64,000 bases of DNA from Muricea muricata. Taxonomy: Eukaryota; Cnidaria; Anthozoa; Malacalcyonacea; Plexauridae. Where the stretch lies: NCBI GenBank assembly GCA_963855995.1, contig OY979721.1:14673893-14737892 (forward strand). Direction: 5' to 3'. Shown here one piece after another: positions 1 through 11,900 of this stretch; positions within the stretch are counted from its first letter, which is position 1; the number at the start of each line of letters is the position of its first letter. The notes below the pieces were generated by a model that saw only the letters and a program-made list of their open reading frames with translations, did no database searches and was not told the origin of the DNA. The translations under genes and the position numbers were made by a program.

Positions 1-257
1 GCGGTTGAAATACTTGTATCAGATTAGGCATGTATACGTCATCATCGGAGTGTTCATGTGTAGATGCCAACAACGGTACATTTAATGGTGGTAAAGTTTC
101 TAATTACAATAATAAATCTATGGGAACGTATTTATCTTGAAAAAAAATTTAATCCACCAGACATGATGGTTTGTCTGCTTTCAAATGCAATCACAGCTGC
201 TTTCAATTTTTCAATATCAAATAAGCCTCTACACTAATTAAAAATTGCACATTCTAC

Positions 258-471
258 CTCTCAGGCAAATCCATACATCATCGACGTTGTTATGCTGTGC
301 CAATTCTTGCTCAGAAACCTTATGAAACTTGCCTCCGAAACCTTGTAGGTCTTTCCCACTGTTCCCTAATTTTATCCAGTCCATTAAACTTCGTCCAGGC
401 TTCAGAGCTACTTTATTTCTTGCTGTTCCGACCCGTTGAGGCGACCCCACCGACGGAAACGAGTCCGCCAT
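258..471 (-). CDS. CYB5R4: Cytochrome b5 reductase 4, first coding exon (gene continues off the left edge)
   Basis: This exon encodes the N-terminus of the fused cytochrome b5/b5-reductase (Ncb5or), an ER-associated NAD(P)H oxidoreductase. From the ATG (469-471) it shows a short Ser/Pro lead, the family-specific stretch GRSLMDWIKLGNSGKDLQG, and then the start of the cytochrome b5 domain (VSEQELAQHN...DDVWICLRG). Human CYB5R4 has the same order. The exon ends inside the Gly codon after WICLR at a good donor (GTAGAAT on the minus strand, 251-257). The haem-binding HPGG motif and the reductase domains must lie beyond position 1; I could not find a second exon in 1-257. The assignment rests on recognising the CYB5R4-specific pre-b5 motif, which generic cytochrome b5 proteins lack. 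Confidence 0.85.
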
Positions 472-1808
472 GTTGTTATTAGCGGGTTCACCGCGGGTCG
501 CCGAACCAATTCTGGATATTGGACAGCCCAGCTTGGCAGGTTATATTTGATGAACTACAACGGAAGTACTCGTGAATTTTACCCCAAATTCTTTCTGCAG
601 AAGCAAAAAACGCTTAATGCTTTACTATAAAGCCATTTGTTTTGTTTATTTTATAAAGTACATGCCATTTTAGATTATAATTGTTCGTGGACTCCACGCG
701 CCATTCGAGACTTAACTTTCAACTAATGTAATATAACATCATATATATATGTTATACCCAATTTTGCTCAAGTTTGCTGCTTTTTCTTCGTCTTTTTTTG
801 TATTATACTGTTGCACACGCTCAAAGCTGTTGTCACACACATTCATCAATTAGCAGGTGCTTAATTTTGCACTTTAGAAAGGCCGCTGTTTAATTTGGAT
901 AGCCCAAGCTTGCATGAATTAGTCAATATCAACACGAGTAATGAATTGGGGCGTTGGATAATAGCGCTGATGCTAATTTATCTGGACAGCTAAAATGAAT
1001 AGTCAAATAAATGCAAATATGGCAGTACTGAAACAATATAGAGTACGTCAAACGTGTTTATTGTATAATAGCCAAGTGGTTTATTAAAGTGTTTCTGCAT
1101 GGCAGTTCATCCGAAGACGTTTTATTACTCTGAGTATCACAGCTACTGCCTACAGTGCTGTTTTACTCATATGATGCAGTAGACTGAGAAAAATTATATA
1201 TAATACGAAAATATATTGACTACTTTAGACTACTACTGACCTAGATCATAAGAGAGATAAGACTGACGTCGCTATCTTTTAGGGGCTCTTTTTATGTGAC
1301 AGGCTACTTTAGTGCTTAAATACTTTATCGGGCTAACCACATTTTTCTCTGTCTGTCAGCTGATTCAAGACAAGTTGCCCAAAGGAAAAGTGAATTTGAA
1401 AGACATATCCAGTTTATATTAGTCAGTTGTATTTGTATAGTCTTGCGATTTACGAATCTTCGGAGCTCAGTACATGTTATTTATAACAGTCGAGGTACCG
1501 ATGACCCTAGAACAACTGTTGGAAAGGAAACTTAAGCAACCGGAGTATAGCGCCTTTTTAGAAAAGTTTATAATTGATAACGAAAAATGTTTGTATAGAT
1601 GTACGAGTTTAAGTAGTAAGAGGAGCTTGTGGATAAAATCGCGTATGACCATCAAAATTTTCCTCGAACAAATGATCCAGTGGTAATTCTAAAAAGTACA
1701 TGAAAAATCAAATTAGCTGCAGCAGCATTATTATGCTAGCTTGCGCATAGCGCAGACTGTCTATCTGCGTGTAGGCACATTATCTAAGCAAACGTTATTT
1801 ATGCTAAT
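472..1808. other. Intergenic: CYB5R4 upstream region and NT5DC1 downstream region
   Basis: This region separates the 5' end of CYB5R4 from the stop codon of NT5DC1. The part just right of 471 should hold the CYB5R4 promoter. A short open stretch at 1474-1686 (+) reads MTLEQLLERKLKQPEYSAFL..., which loosely recalls the first helices of an RGS domain, but it has no partner exons and is not called as a gene. Nothing else was recognised. Confidence 0.4.
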
Positions 1809-4800
1809 TTAAAATAGCTCAGATACTACGCGCACGATCGGCACGATCGGCATTATCGAACCTGTTATAGAGTCCAAGCCTGCTACCACCAGTGAACTAT
1901 ATTCGTCCACCAGACTTCCGAAAAGTGTATTCATAAGCTTGCCATCCGCACCAAATATAGAGCCCCATGTTTTTGACGTAAGGACATCTTTTGAAGATGC
2001 AGTATGGGCATTTTTTTCATCACCATTCATTTTCTGTAGGGAATTGAAATTATATGATGATTAGTTCTCAAAATGAAATACCGGTAGATGAAAATAAAGT
2101 TTCGAACTAACGTTACCAATTACCAAATGTAGGTAGTGTAGTTAATAGTACACGAAAGGTATATAGATTGTTTCACTACGTGAAACCATGTCCATGATGA
2201 AAAGATAAACGATAAAATGAAAATCGGACGTTTTAAGCGAAAGCTCTTCGTCGGGAAGTTAGTGAATATGGTAAAAAATATTAGGTAACAAAAGAAAAAA
2301 ACATACATTTGACTTCTTTTTCTTTGTATCTGGCTCGTATTCAGTACAATCCTAGAAAAACGCTGACAGATTAATTGTTTTGTTTAACTAAAACCAAGTT
2401 CAAAGTACTGTGTTCACTAGTAGTATGTCGTGACAATTGCGCATACTTTGTTTTTTATTTCTATTTCCAATTCTTCGAGAAGAGCAACTGTTTTCCAGTT
2501 CGAGAAGAATCTTGGAGGGTAGACATCTGATATGATACTGTCACCACAGAACAAAACCTAAAATCAAAATGAAATATTGTGTTGTTCTTCTTAGATGCAC
2601 CTTGATTCCTGTTGTTGATTGATTGTAGTTGTTTTTCAACCTGATCATCTGTTCATGTTTTTCATGTTCATCTTTGTCATAACTTAACTTTCAGCATTCG
2701 TCTTTTTTACACTTTTTCATAGGTAGCCCAGGAACGTGGGCAAAACACCGCATTCCTGGGCTGCCTATGACTTTTCTGATGTTCATCCAAAGTGCAATGG
2801 GAGCAGAGATAGAAGCCTGGGTACGAGGTTGAAGTTTATCATGAAACTTAATTCCGGGCTGTTATCTCATTTATACCTTAAAGTTTGCATCTGTTTTATC
2901 AGTAATTTCTGCAAGATATTTCTGAAGTTCCATAGAATTTCCTTGTGCATAATTTTTATCACACTCTAAGCTTTCAACAGCATCCTTTCCGGTGACTCGG
3001 TTTACTGAAAAACAACACATGCACATGTTATGTAGATTGCTTAACTGCATAATGTATATATTTAGTTCAGAAATGAAAAAGAATTTATTGGTTTTCAACC
3101 TGAACAACCCTAAGTTAACAAATCAATTGAAAGACACTTGTTATGCCCTTCAACTTTACTTTCCATATAGATGCAAGGGCTGTAATCTGGCTAACAGTCA
3201 GTTTACTCACCCACTTCAAGAAAGTGATTTTTATTTCTAAAAAACCCTGAAAGACACATGAATGATTGTAAATCTGAAATAAATACTTTGTAGATACCAT
3301 GCAGATTTTATGGAAATGTTTTAATTTATAGAATCATTACCTGGTTTTTGAGCACGACTTATATAAGCATCAAAATATGATCTCCAATCATTTCTTAAAA
3401 AATACAAATGAAAGATCACTTCACTTATTCCATCCCCGACCCAACTGAACTGAAATAATCTCCTACTCAAGTTCTTACCCAAAAGCATTTTCCAGGACAA
3501 ACATTGAAAAATCTGCCTGCGAATTGGTTATTAAAAATAGTTTCTTTCTTTCTTTTCTTAGCATCTTAAGCCAATCTTTTAATTTTTCTGAAGTTGGTTT
3601 TACATATTTACAAACATCAGCTTTCAAAGTAGGATAAAAGTGGCCTTTATTTCCTAATAATATAAAGTGAGTTATGTCAGAAAGTAGTATACATATAAAT
3701 TATAATCATGGAACTGAACATAAAAACTATTATATGCACCTGCAAAGGAAGCTGAATCAAAGTTTACAATTAATGAGGACAAAACATTTCTCCATATTAG
3801 TTGGTATTTCTGTTTATTCCCACTCTCCTAAAAAAGAATAAAAAGCAAATCAACAAATTTTTGTCTTTACATACTTTAAAGTTTCCATAACGTGCAATTA
3901 CTCACACCCTACTTATACTAACTTCCTTGTCCACAATATCAACCAGTCTTGCACATAATACCATAGCAGGCATGTCAAAGAAAGTATCAAACATTCGGTA
4001 ATTTCCCCGATGTAAGAATCTACCTATTGGGGTAGATAAGCAATTATGTGGTTTTGTGTGAAGAGTGTTACTTCTGTAACATAAACAGGCTTTGGTAAAA
4101 AAACGCAACTTAAATTAATGCAACGCAACTAAAGCTTTCGCAGCCATGCCCTCTAAATTTAATTACAATACATTATGTTATGAAAGGACACGTTATCCAC
4201 TTGAAAAAGGGCAAGGACGTGTGTGTCCCCCAGGGGCGTAACTTGGGTCTCAAGATTGGGGGGGGGGTGTGAACTAATTTTGCCCGACAAAAGGGCGTGG
4301 TTGAAAATGCCACGCCCACACTAAGTAGATATTACTCACAAATAAAAGTAAAAAAAAATCATTTTGTTATGCATTATATTGCACCAACTTTGTAATTTAG
4401 TATTTTTTTACCTTTTAACTTAAACAAATTAAATTTTCTTTGAAACACTTGGTTGCTTTTCGCCCGACTAAACACTTAGTTTTGCCCGACAAAACTGTTC
4501 ATTTTAATCTTTGGGGCGGGGGGTGAACCACCCCCCCATACCCCCAGGATTTACGACGCTGCTGTCCCCTCCCTTCCCACCATCCCTGTACAGTATAAAC
4601 ATAAATGCACATGGAGGGCAGCGGCTAATGTAAAGAATTGCATTAATCTTCGCAGGCTTACTTTTGGATTTCATATCTTCAATAAATTCTTCAAAAGGTG
4701 ACCATTTTCTATCTTCTCCATATTCTTTGTTCATTGCAGTTTCATCCATTATCTTTGTCCCATGTGATGCTCTGAATTAATTTAAATTTAATAGCCTTTA

Positions 4801-5559
4801 TCATGCAATTAGTACATGCATGATCAAGAATTACTGACATGCGTTAAGAAGTCATCCTACATACCTAAGTACTTTTCCATCTTTGCTAAGTTTTACAAAG
4901 TCACCTTTGGCACTGTCTAGGACGAGGCCTCTTGTGCTAAATACAATACAGTATTAACATCATTTTTCCTTCTGCAAGTTGATCTATTTGTTATATAAAC
5001 CAGCTCACTTTTTGACAGCTCACTGTACCATGGGGGGGGGGGGGGGGGGGCAGTGACCTTTCATAACTGATTGATGTTACTTCTGCCACTTAATCCTAAC
5101 CCAATAGGACTATGTGGGAATTAGGACACAAAAAATGAGTCAAAAGCTGATATCTTTCTAACTCCATATAGTCACCAGGGTGAGAGAGGGGGGGGGGGGG
5201 GCAAGGGTTTAGATTGACTGGTACACTAATTCAGGGTTCAGACCCATTGATTTGCCTCATTCATTTACTGACCAAAAGTCTGAAAAATTTTTAAATGGTT
5301 CTTCTAATAATGCTTTAGGATAATTTCTTGTTTCCACTAACACCTGTGCCAAGCTCTCATACACCAGCTAATAAATGAAAAAAACCCATGATTCATACAT
5401 TAAATATAGTACATAAAGTATATTCAAGCACTAAAAACTATATATGCATAGTTCGTGAGTCTGATGACTCACTTGAAAGAGATTTTCTAATTTGTACTGC
5501 ACAAAAGCATGATCAACGTCAAAACCAATCGCGTCAAATTCACAGAGGCGAAAAGCCAT
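1809..5559 (-). CDS. NT5DC1: 5'-nucleotidase domain-containing protein 1 (HAD-type), complete, 13 exons
   Basis: Coding exons on the minus strand are 5473-5559, 5273-5367, 4865-4936, 4662-4771, 3908-4023, 3740-3827, 3479-3653, 3341-3393, 3211-3246, 2877-3004, 2447-2557, 2307-2351 and 1809-2033. Every junction is GT-AG and the phases agree, giving 446 aa (human NT5DC1 is about 455). The N-terminus reads MAFRLCEFDAIGFDVDHAF, carrying the HAD nucleophile DxD in the NT5DC1 context. Later family landmarks are RASHGTKIM (exon 4), FFDMPAMVLCARLVD (exon 5), KLFLITNSQADF (HAD motif II, exon 7) and VLFCGDSIISDVYP (motif IV acidic pair, exon 11). The last exon has the SKTWGSIF tail block. Exon 5 could instead end at 3923; both choices keep phase 0. 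The family is an intracellular HAD hydrolase of uncertain substrate. The start is the first ATG of the conserved N-terminus. Confidence 0.9.
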
Positions 5560-5957
5560 TGTACAAATTACAGAAATTTGTACAAATATTACACAAATTA
5601 TTGTATTTCGTGTATATTTGCAATTTTATTCACATGTGCTTCGTCCGGTCATATCATGTTACAGGCAACTTTTCCCGGTCGGTACAACATCCCGTTTGGT
5701 CTTTTGACCTGTAATCAAACTTTGAAAAATTTCAATAATGATACCAAAAAGCTTTTATTTTTTAATTTTAATTTATTCAAAACATTATAAGAGCAAATTT
5801 CTTTTGCATAATAATGACTCGAGAGTGCGCAGGGTTTATTTACACTGTTCAAAAGAGGTTAGGAAGCCATTCAATGTTGGGATATTTTATATAGTTTTTC
5901 GAGGAGTCGATGTCTACATACTGGGTGCTCTTGTCTAGCACATAATAGGCTAGCATT
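5560..5957. promoter_or_regulatory. Divergent promoter region between NT5DC1 and the first SYTL gene
   Basis: The two start codons point away from each other and are only about 400 bp apart, so both promoters must lie here or in 5' UTR introns. No TATA box was clear on either strand. The call is positional inference. Confidence 0.45.
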
Positions 5958-8900
5958 ATGGCCAAAGAAATCCTGTTAGATTTAAGTTTTCTCACCGAAG
6001 CCGAGCGGGATTTAATAAGCAACGTCATTTCTAAGGATGCCGAAATACGAAAAGCAGAACAGAATCGAATTGGGTAGGTAAAGCCTTTGTAAAGTGTAGC
6101 AGCAAACAAATTTTAAAAAGTCATCTTTGTTTGATGTTGTTTCAATCGAGCTTGAAGCTGCTGGTGTGTATGTTTATCTGATAATATGTGCCTTATCTTC
6201 AAGCCTAAACAGCTAACCGGAATCCTTTTAATATAATGAAATAACATCTCTTGTTCTCTTTGATTTTATTAGTTCTTTAAGAAAAGAGTTAGACGATATA
6301 AAAGAGGAAGGACTCCCTGAAGATCAGCTTGAATCAAAAAACGAGAACTATTGTGCCAGGTGCCAGGCATATTTCGGGGTCCTGTTCAATCGGGGAGCAT
6401 ATTGTCCAAGATGCGAACTTAAGGTTTGCAAAGTTTGTCGGGTCAATGACAAAGATGATGGCTGGATTTGCACTTTGTGCAGCAAAGTCCGGTATGACAG
6501 TGCTCAGTAGTTTAAATTTGAAAATATAATTTTCGATCTCTGAACGCTATTAAACATTTATACAAATGATAATACTAGCCGCGTGTCGCCGTCGTAAAGA
6601 TTTGTTTGTATTCCTATATTGCGGTTCAAATTACTGTTTTGATTAAAAATAGATTTTATATCTTTCACTGCATCCCCTGTCCAAAAGTGATATAAAGCTA
6701 AAAAATGTCTTCACCAAATCAATGTTAGCTATATCATGAACCATATGATGTTGAGATTTAAATCTTCTTTGATCGTAAACATATTTGTAAGACGGAGGCG
6801 TTGTCCTTGGCACTTTGGCTATTATAATTTCATTTTCAGATAAACTCGCAGTTGGAAATCATAATTGTTTTCGTGTTTTTACTAATTGTTTTTGTTCTTC
6901 ATTTTTGTGAAATTGGCACGATGTTGCCAGTATATGAATCTATTCAGTAATTCTACAATAATAGTAACTTTTGCTCAGTTATTTTTTTCAAGGAATGTAA
7001 ATTATTCTAATCCATTATTAAACAATAGAACACCAGTGTTTCATTATTTGTGTGTTACTTTCTTGGGTTTTTTATTACTCCACAGTACATGTAATCAATA
7101 CCAGAACAGAACTTCACATACTAAATTTTATTTACAGTTAATTGTATGCTCATTTGTTACAACACTTAGTTTCTTGAATATTGGAATTAACCTATGATCA
7201 TATTACCAAAAAAGGATATCTACTTGTCTTATATAAGACCTTTTGTTGGAAATGTGATAAAGTTAGATATATGTATTTCAAGGTATAATAATTGTTATAC
7301 TGTACAAGGGAATATATTAGTTAAACTTTAAATACAATATACTAAACATACACTTTAGTCATCTGCAAAAATTAAAATAATAAAATGGCACACACTGTTG
7401 TGCAATACTTTTGAATGAGAGAAATATTAATGTGAGAAATTACCTAATGTACATACCTGATACTCAATGTCCATTATTCTAGGGAGGTTAAGGCACAATC
7501 TGGTGCATGGTTTTTTCAAGGTCATAAGGAGAAAAATGGCAATCTCTTTGGTAGCATGTTGGTTAGGCAATCATTACGAAGACTTCCTGGCAGTTATGCA
7601 AAACCTCTAAAAGGTTGGTCACTATCATTCTCTAAAGAAATTGAACATGATATTCTCATTAAAGATATTAATCAGGACACATTTCACATAGGACAACAGG
7701 AGTCCAGTAACCCATTCATAGAAGATGAGGAGCCTCATTATCCTATTATCAAAGATGAAGATGCTCTTAATCCTTTCAATTCTGGCAGTCATGGTAGAAG
7801 TTCTGAGAAAGTCAATTCCAACCAGTAAATAATCATGATTCTTTTATTCCATTTTTATGTTTCCTGAACTTTTAAATGCATTCATCCCTAATATCACAAT
7901 ATCTCCTGTTTTAGAGCTCAAATTACAAATGGTCACCATAAAATGGGTTACCAATATTCAGATGAGTCTGAAGAAGAGAGTGAACAAAGAAGCCATGATG
8001 GAAGTTTAGAAGATAATCATGACACCATTTCAGACAGAACTCATTCCAGAGGTTGGTTTTCTTTTCTTATCTTTGATAAACTATTTTACATCATCCACTT
8101 GTAAGATTACCTGTATGGCATTGAATGATACCTAGCCTAATTGTAAAATGTGATTTTATTAATGTAAATAAAGTCCTTTGTGCATGATTATAAAAATACT
8201 GTATTGTAATTATATGTGTAAAAACCCAGTCTTCTGGTCTGAAATGACCACAAACCAAATATTTATTAACATAAAATTGGTAGTAAATAGAAAAGTGCTT
8301 GGAATAAAATATAGTAGGAGAATTTTAAACTGTCTGGTGGTTGGATATGTAGGAACATTCTGCCAAACTCTCACTACTGTTCAAATTACCTGTTTAAGCA
8401 AGGAAATTAAATAACCCAGAGAAAGATATTTAAGTTATTTTTACATTAAAGAGCTTGTTCTGTACAATATCAGTGAAGAAAATTTCAAATTAAACTCAGC
8501 ATAACATATTTAATTTGACAACACTTAAATTGAAAGAAAGTAAAAAATAAAAAAATTGTAAAATCTAAAAATCTTGAACATGATTAACTTGTTAAGCTTT
8601 GACAGTCAAACTGTCAAAGTCTGATAAGGTACCCTTTGCCTTTTGTATACCAGGTAACTCAGACAGTAGTGAGAGTTTGGATTCTGATCATGATGAGACC
8701 TTTGAAACAAATGATGATGAACTGAGTCCAGAAGATCAGGGAGATGATAATGTACAGCCAGAGGTGGTTAAGGATGCAGAGGATGAGCTTGTGATTTCTG
8801 AGGACGCAAAAGACATTTCTAATCATCCTTTAACTCTCAATCGTTATACTGATGTGAATTTAAAAAAAAGTTATGTGGATATTGTACCAAAAAAGCCTGC

Positions 8901-11900
8901 AAGGTACACGGAGGGTGATGATGGTACACTAAAGAAGGCGGCAGAGAAAACTCGCAGCCGACCAGGAAGCTTAAACTTTGATGAAGATATGTCTTACGTT
9001 GCTGCTCCAAGATTTGATATTCCAACCAAACGTCGACAGTCCTCAGCCAGTGAAGGTCCATCCCCAAAATGTGAACTGGAATATAATACGGAAGATAGAT
9101 TAGATAAATCTCGTTCCAGGTCAGAGGAAAATTTGTTGAAAAATGAAGGAAAGTTGGGTCAGAATGAACCAATAATTGAATGTACGAATACTAGTAGTTC
9201 TTGTGAAGGGGAAGAAAATATATCTGATGTTTTTGAAGATGTTTTTGAAACAGGAAAGTCTAATAAAAAAGATAGAAAAATTGGTGTGGAAGATGAAATC
9301 AAGTTTAGCCCACCTGATGATTTTGAAAGTGAGGAAAGAGGAAATATTGGCGAGAGCTTACCACCGAAACGCAGTCAGAACTTGAATATGGATGAATTCA
9401 TAGAAAATAACGAAGGACTTAGTTGTGATGAAGAAAAATTGCTCAAAGAGACTGAGATAGCTATCGAGAGCTCTGTTGATGTAGATGAGGATTATGAAGC
9501 AAACACTGAACAATCAAACATCAAGAGTGATAGCTTCACAAACCAGAAGTACGAGGTCTCAACAACAGATGATAAAAAAATGGAGGGTATTGCTATTACA
9601 AGTCACATTCCTAGAAATGTCGATACAGAAGGTGATAATATTTGTCGAAATGCCGTTTCGCAGAGTGATGATGACGAAAATACAGAGAAATTGTCCGTTC
9701 TATCAAGGATTAAGAATTGGGAACATAAATCTGTTGAAAATCGTTTTGGGACAAACGTTGCTCGCCCTAGACCAACTATCGACATTGGTGTAGAAAAAGA
9801 AGATGAGTCAGCTTATGATGATCAAAGAAAGGCAATGAAAAATGAGTATGAAACTTCATCTGAGTCTGGAAGTGAGCAAGATGTAGCGGATCTTGTGTCT
9901 GCAGAAGAGGATGAAGAGACGCAGGAAAGACGGAATTCTTCACCGATTGCCAGTGGTTCCTTAGAAGATCGGATCTTCACCATAACTGCTGGCACCTCAG
10001 CAGATGTTAGTGAATCATCTTTGCGTCTAGATGTAGAATTACAGCAGGAATTGAATGAGAAACCTGATGTAACCTCGGATAACATCATCCCAGACCATGT
10101 CCTTGAAAATGATATTCCATTGGAAGACGTTGATGAAATATCTACGAAGATTGAGGAAGAAGATGAGGTTGAATTACGCCAAGAATCTAACAATGACAAC
10201 CAAAGGGAATTGATGGAAGACGTGAAAGGTAGCGTAGTTGAAGCTGAGATGAAACCACAGCAGGAATCTAGGTATGATGAACACTCTGAAGACTTTGACC
10301 AAGATGAAGCAATGCAAAGTAACCTGCCATCCGAAGGTAGCACAGTTGAAACACGCACGACTTTCGAGGAAGCTGAGAACGAGAATCAATTTAACTATGA
10401 CAAAGACTCAAACAATGTGGATGAATGTGAGGCAACTGAAAATTACTTTTTACCGGAAGACGACAAATCGTCTATAAGTTTGAGGAGAGCTGAGATGGTA
10501 CTAGAGCAGGAATCTAGCGATGACAAAGACTTAAACAACAGCAACCAAGGTGAGGCCATGAAAAATGTCCTTCCTTCTGAAGACGGTGCAATGGAACATG
10601 AATCAGGGATTAAACCTAAATTTGAATTTAGTTCTTCAAATAATGATAGTAGTTTTAAAACTGGCGTCAATTTTTCTACCAGCTCATCTTTGAAATCTGA
10701 TACATTTGTAGACACAGAAGTACCGTCTACGCCGACGAATTATAAAGAAGAGAAGACTGGGGCCAATCCCTTTGACTCCGAGGATGACACACCTGTGTCC
10801 GACGATGAAAAAGAAGCTCTTCGAGATGACGAAGTTCATGCTGAAATATCGACAGAAGATATTCTCCCAGGAGAACCATACAGCCACAATACCAATATGG
10901 TCCAACCCGCACGTGAAGAAGAGCCCTCCTCACCGACGAGTCGAATTAACGCCATGCGGGCATTTTCAGAAACCTTTGTCAGCACGAATCTTGGCTTGAA
11001 AAGAAACGAGTCACACGAAGATCGTGACGCTCACGAAGATCGTGACACTCGCGAAGATCGCGAGTACCTCGAAGAGGAAGTCGCTAGTGAAGGTTATGAG
11101 TATCGCACGGATCAACACAGTCCCGAGGAACGGGAACAAGATGAAGATACTCGCGTGGATCGCAGGTATCTGGCGGGACAAGACACTGGTGAGGAACTTA
11201 GATATGATGAAAAACAGCATGCTAGCAAGGATCGCGAAACTCGCGGGGACCGCGATTATCAGGAGGAGAGTGAGGGGCCTGACTCACGAAGATCGTCCGA
11301 CGTGCACTACGCAGGATTTCAAGGCGACAATGAGTCGATGATTTCCGAGACGTCTGGTTATGGGACTCCAACCGCTAGTGAAGACACCAGTTCTAAACGC
11401 ACACCTTCAATTTCAGGTGATGAAGGAACGAATGCTCCAGGAGAAGCCAGGCGACTACCTTCGGTAAGTACGGAAGTAAATTGTTTTATTCATGTGTGTG
11501 AATAACTCCTTGTACCCCCTAATGTCATGTATACTCCGTGCGTTCTCTGAGTGTTCCCCTTGTAAAGAGGACAGGCAACTGTGATTCACTGATGTGCTAT
11601 GCCTGTGGCCAGTTCCTATGATATGATACTGGACATTAGCGACTAAAAATTTGTTTTGCACATGATTTACAGCTTTGTGAGGGTAGAGTAACTTACATTT
11701 TCGTACCAAACAGATAAGAAATATGATTGTGTAGTGGCTTGGGATTATTAGTGTCTAGTCTCTTACGCCATTACGTGACACAAAAAGAAACCTCCAATTT
11801 GATGTGGATGTCTTTGCAATTTGAAATTTGACAAATAACCGACAAGGCAAATGATTCTGCAAATGTTAGCAAAATGACATCCGAAACGGTACGTCGAAGC

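Noticed and set aside
436-630. 64-codon frame upstream of CYB5R4
   Set aside because: It overlaps the antisense of the CYB5R4 exon and has no family resemblance.
1474-1686. 70-codon plus-strand frame with faint RGS-like start
   Set aside because: Too short and lacking the core RGS helices or partner exons; kept only as a remark.
9822-10358. 178-codon Ser-rich frame on the minus strand
   Set aside because: It is the antisense shadow of the acidic GAA/GAT/GAG-rich SYTL exon.
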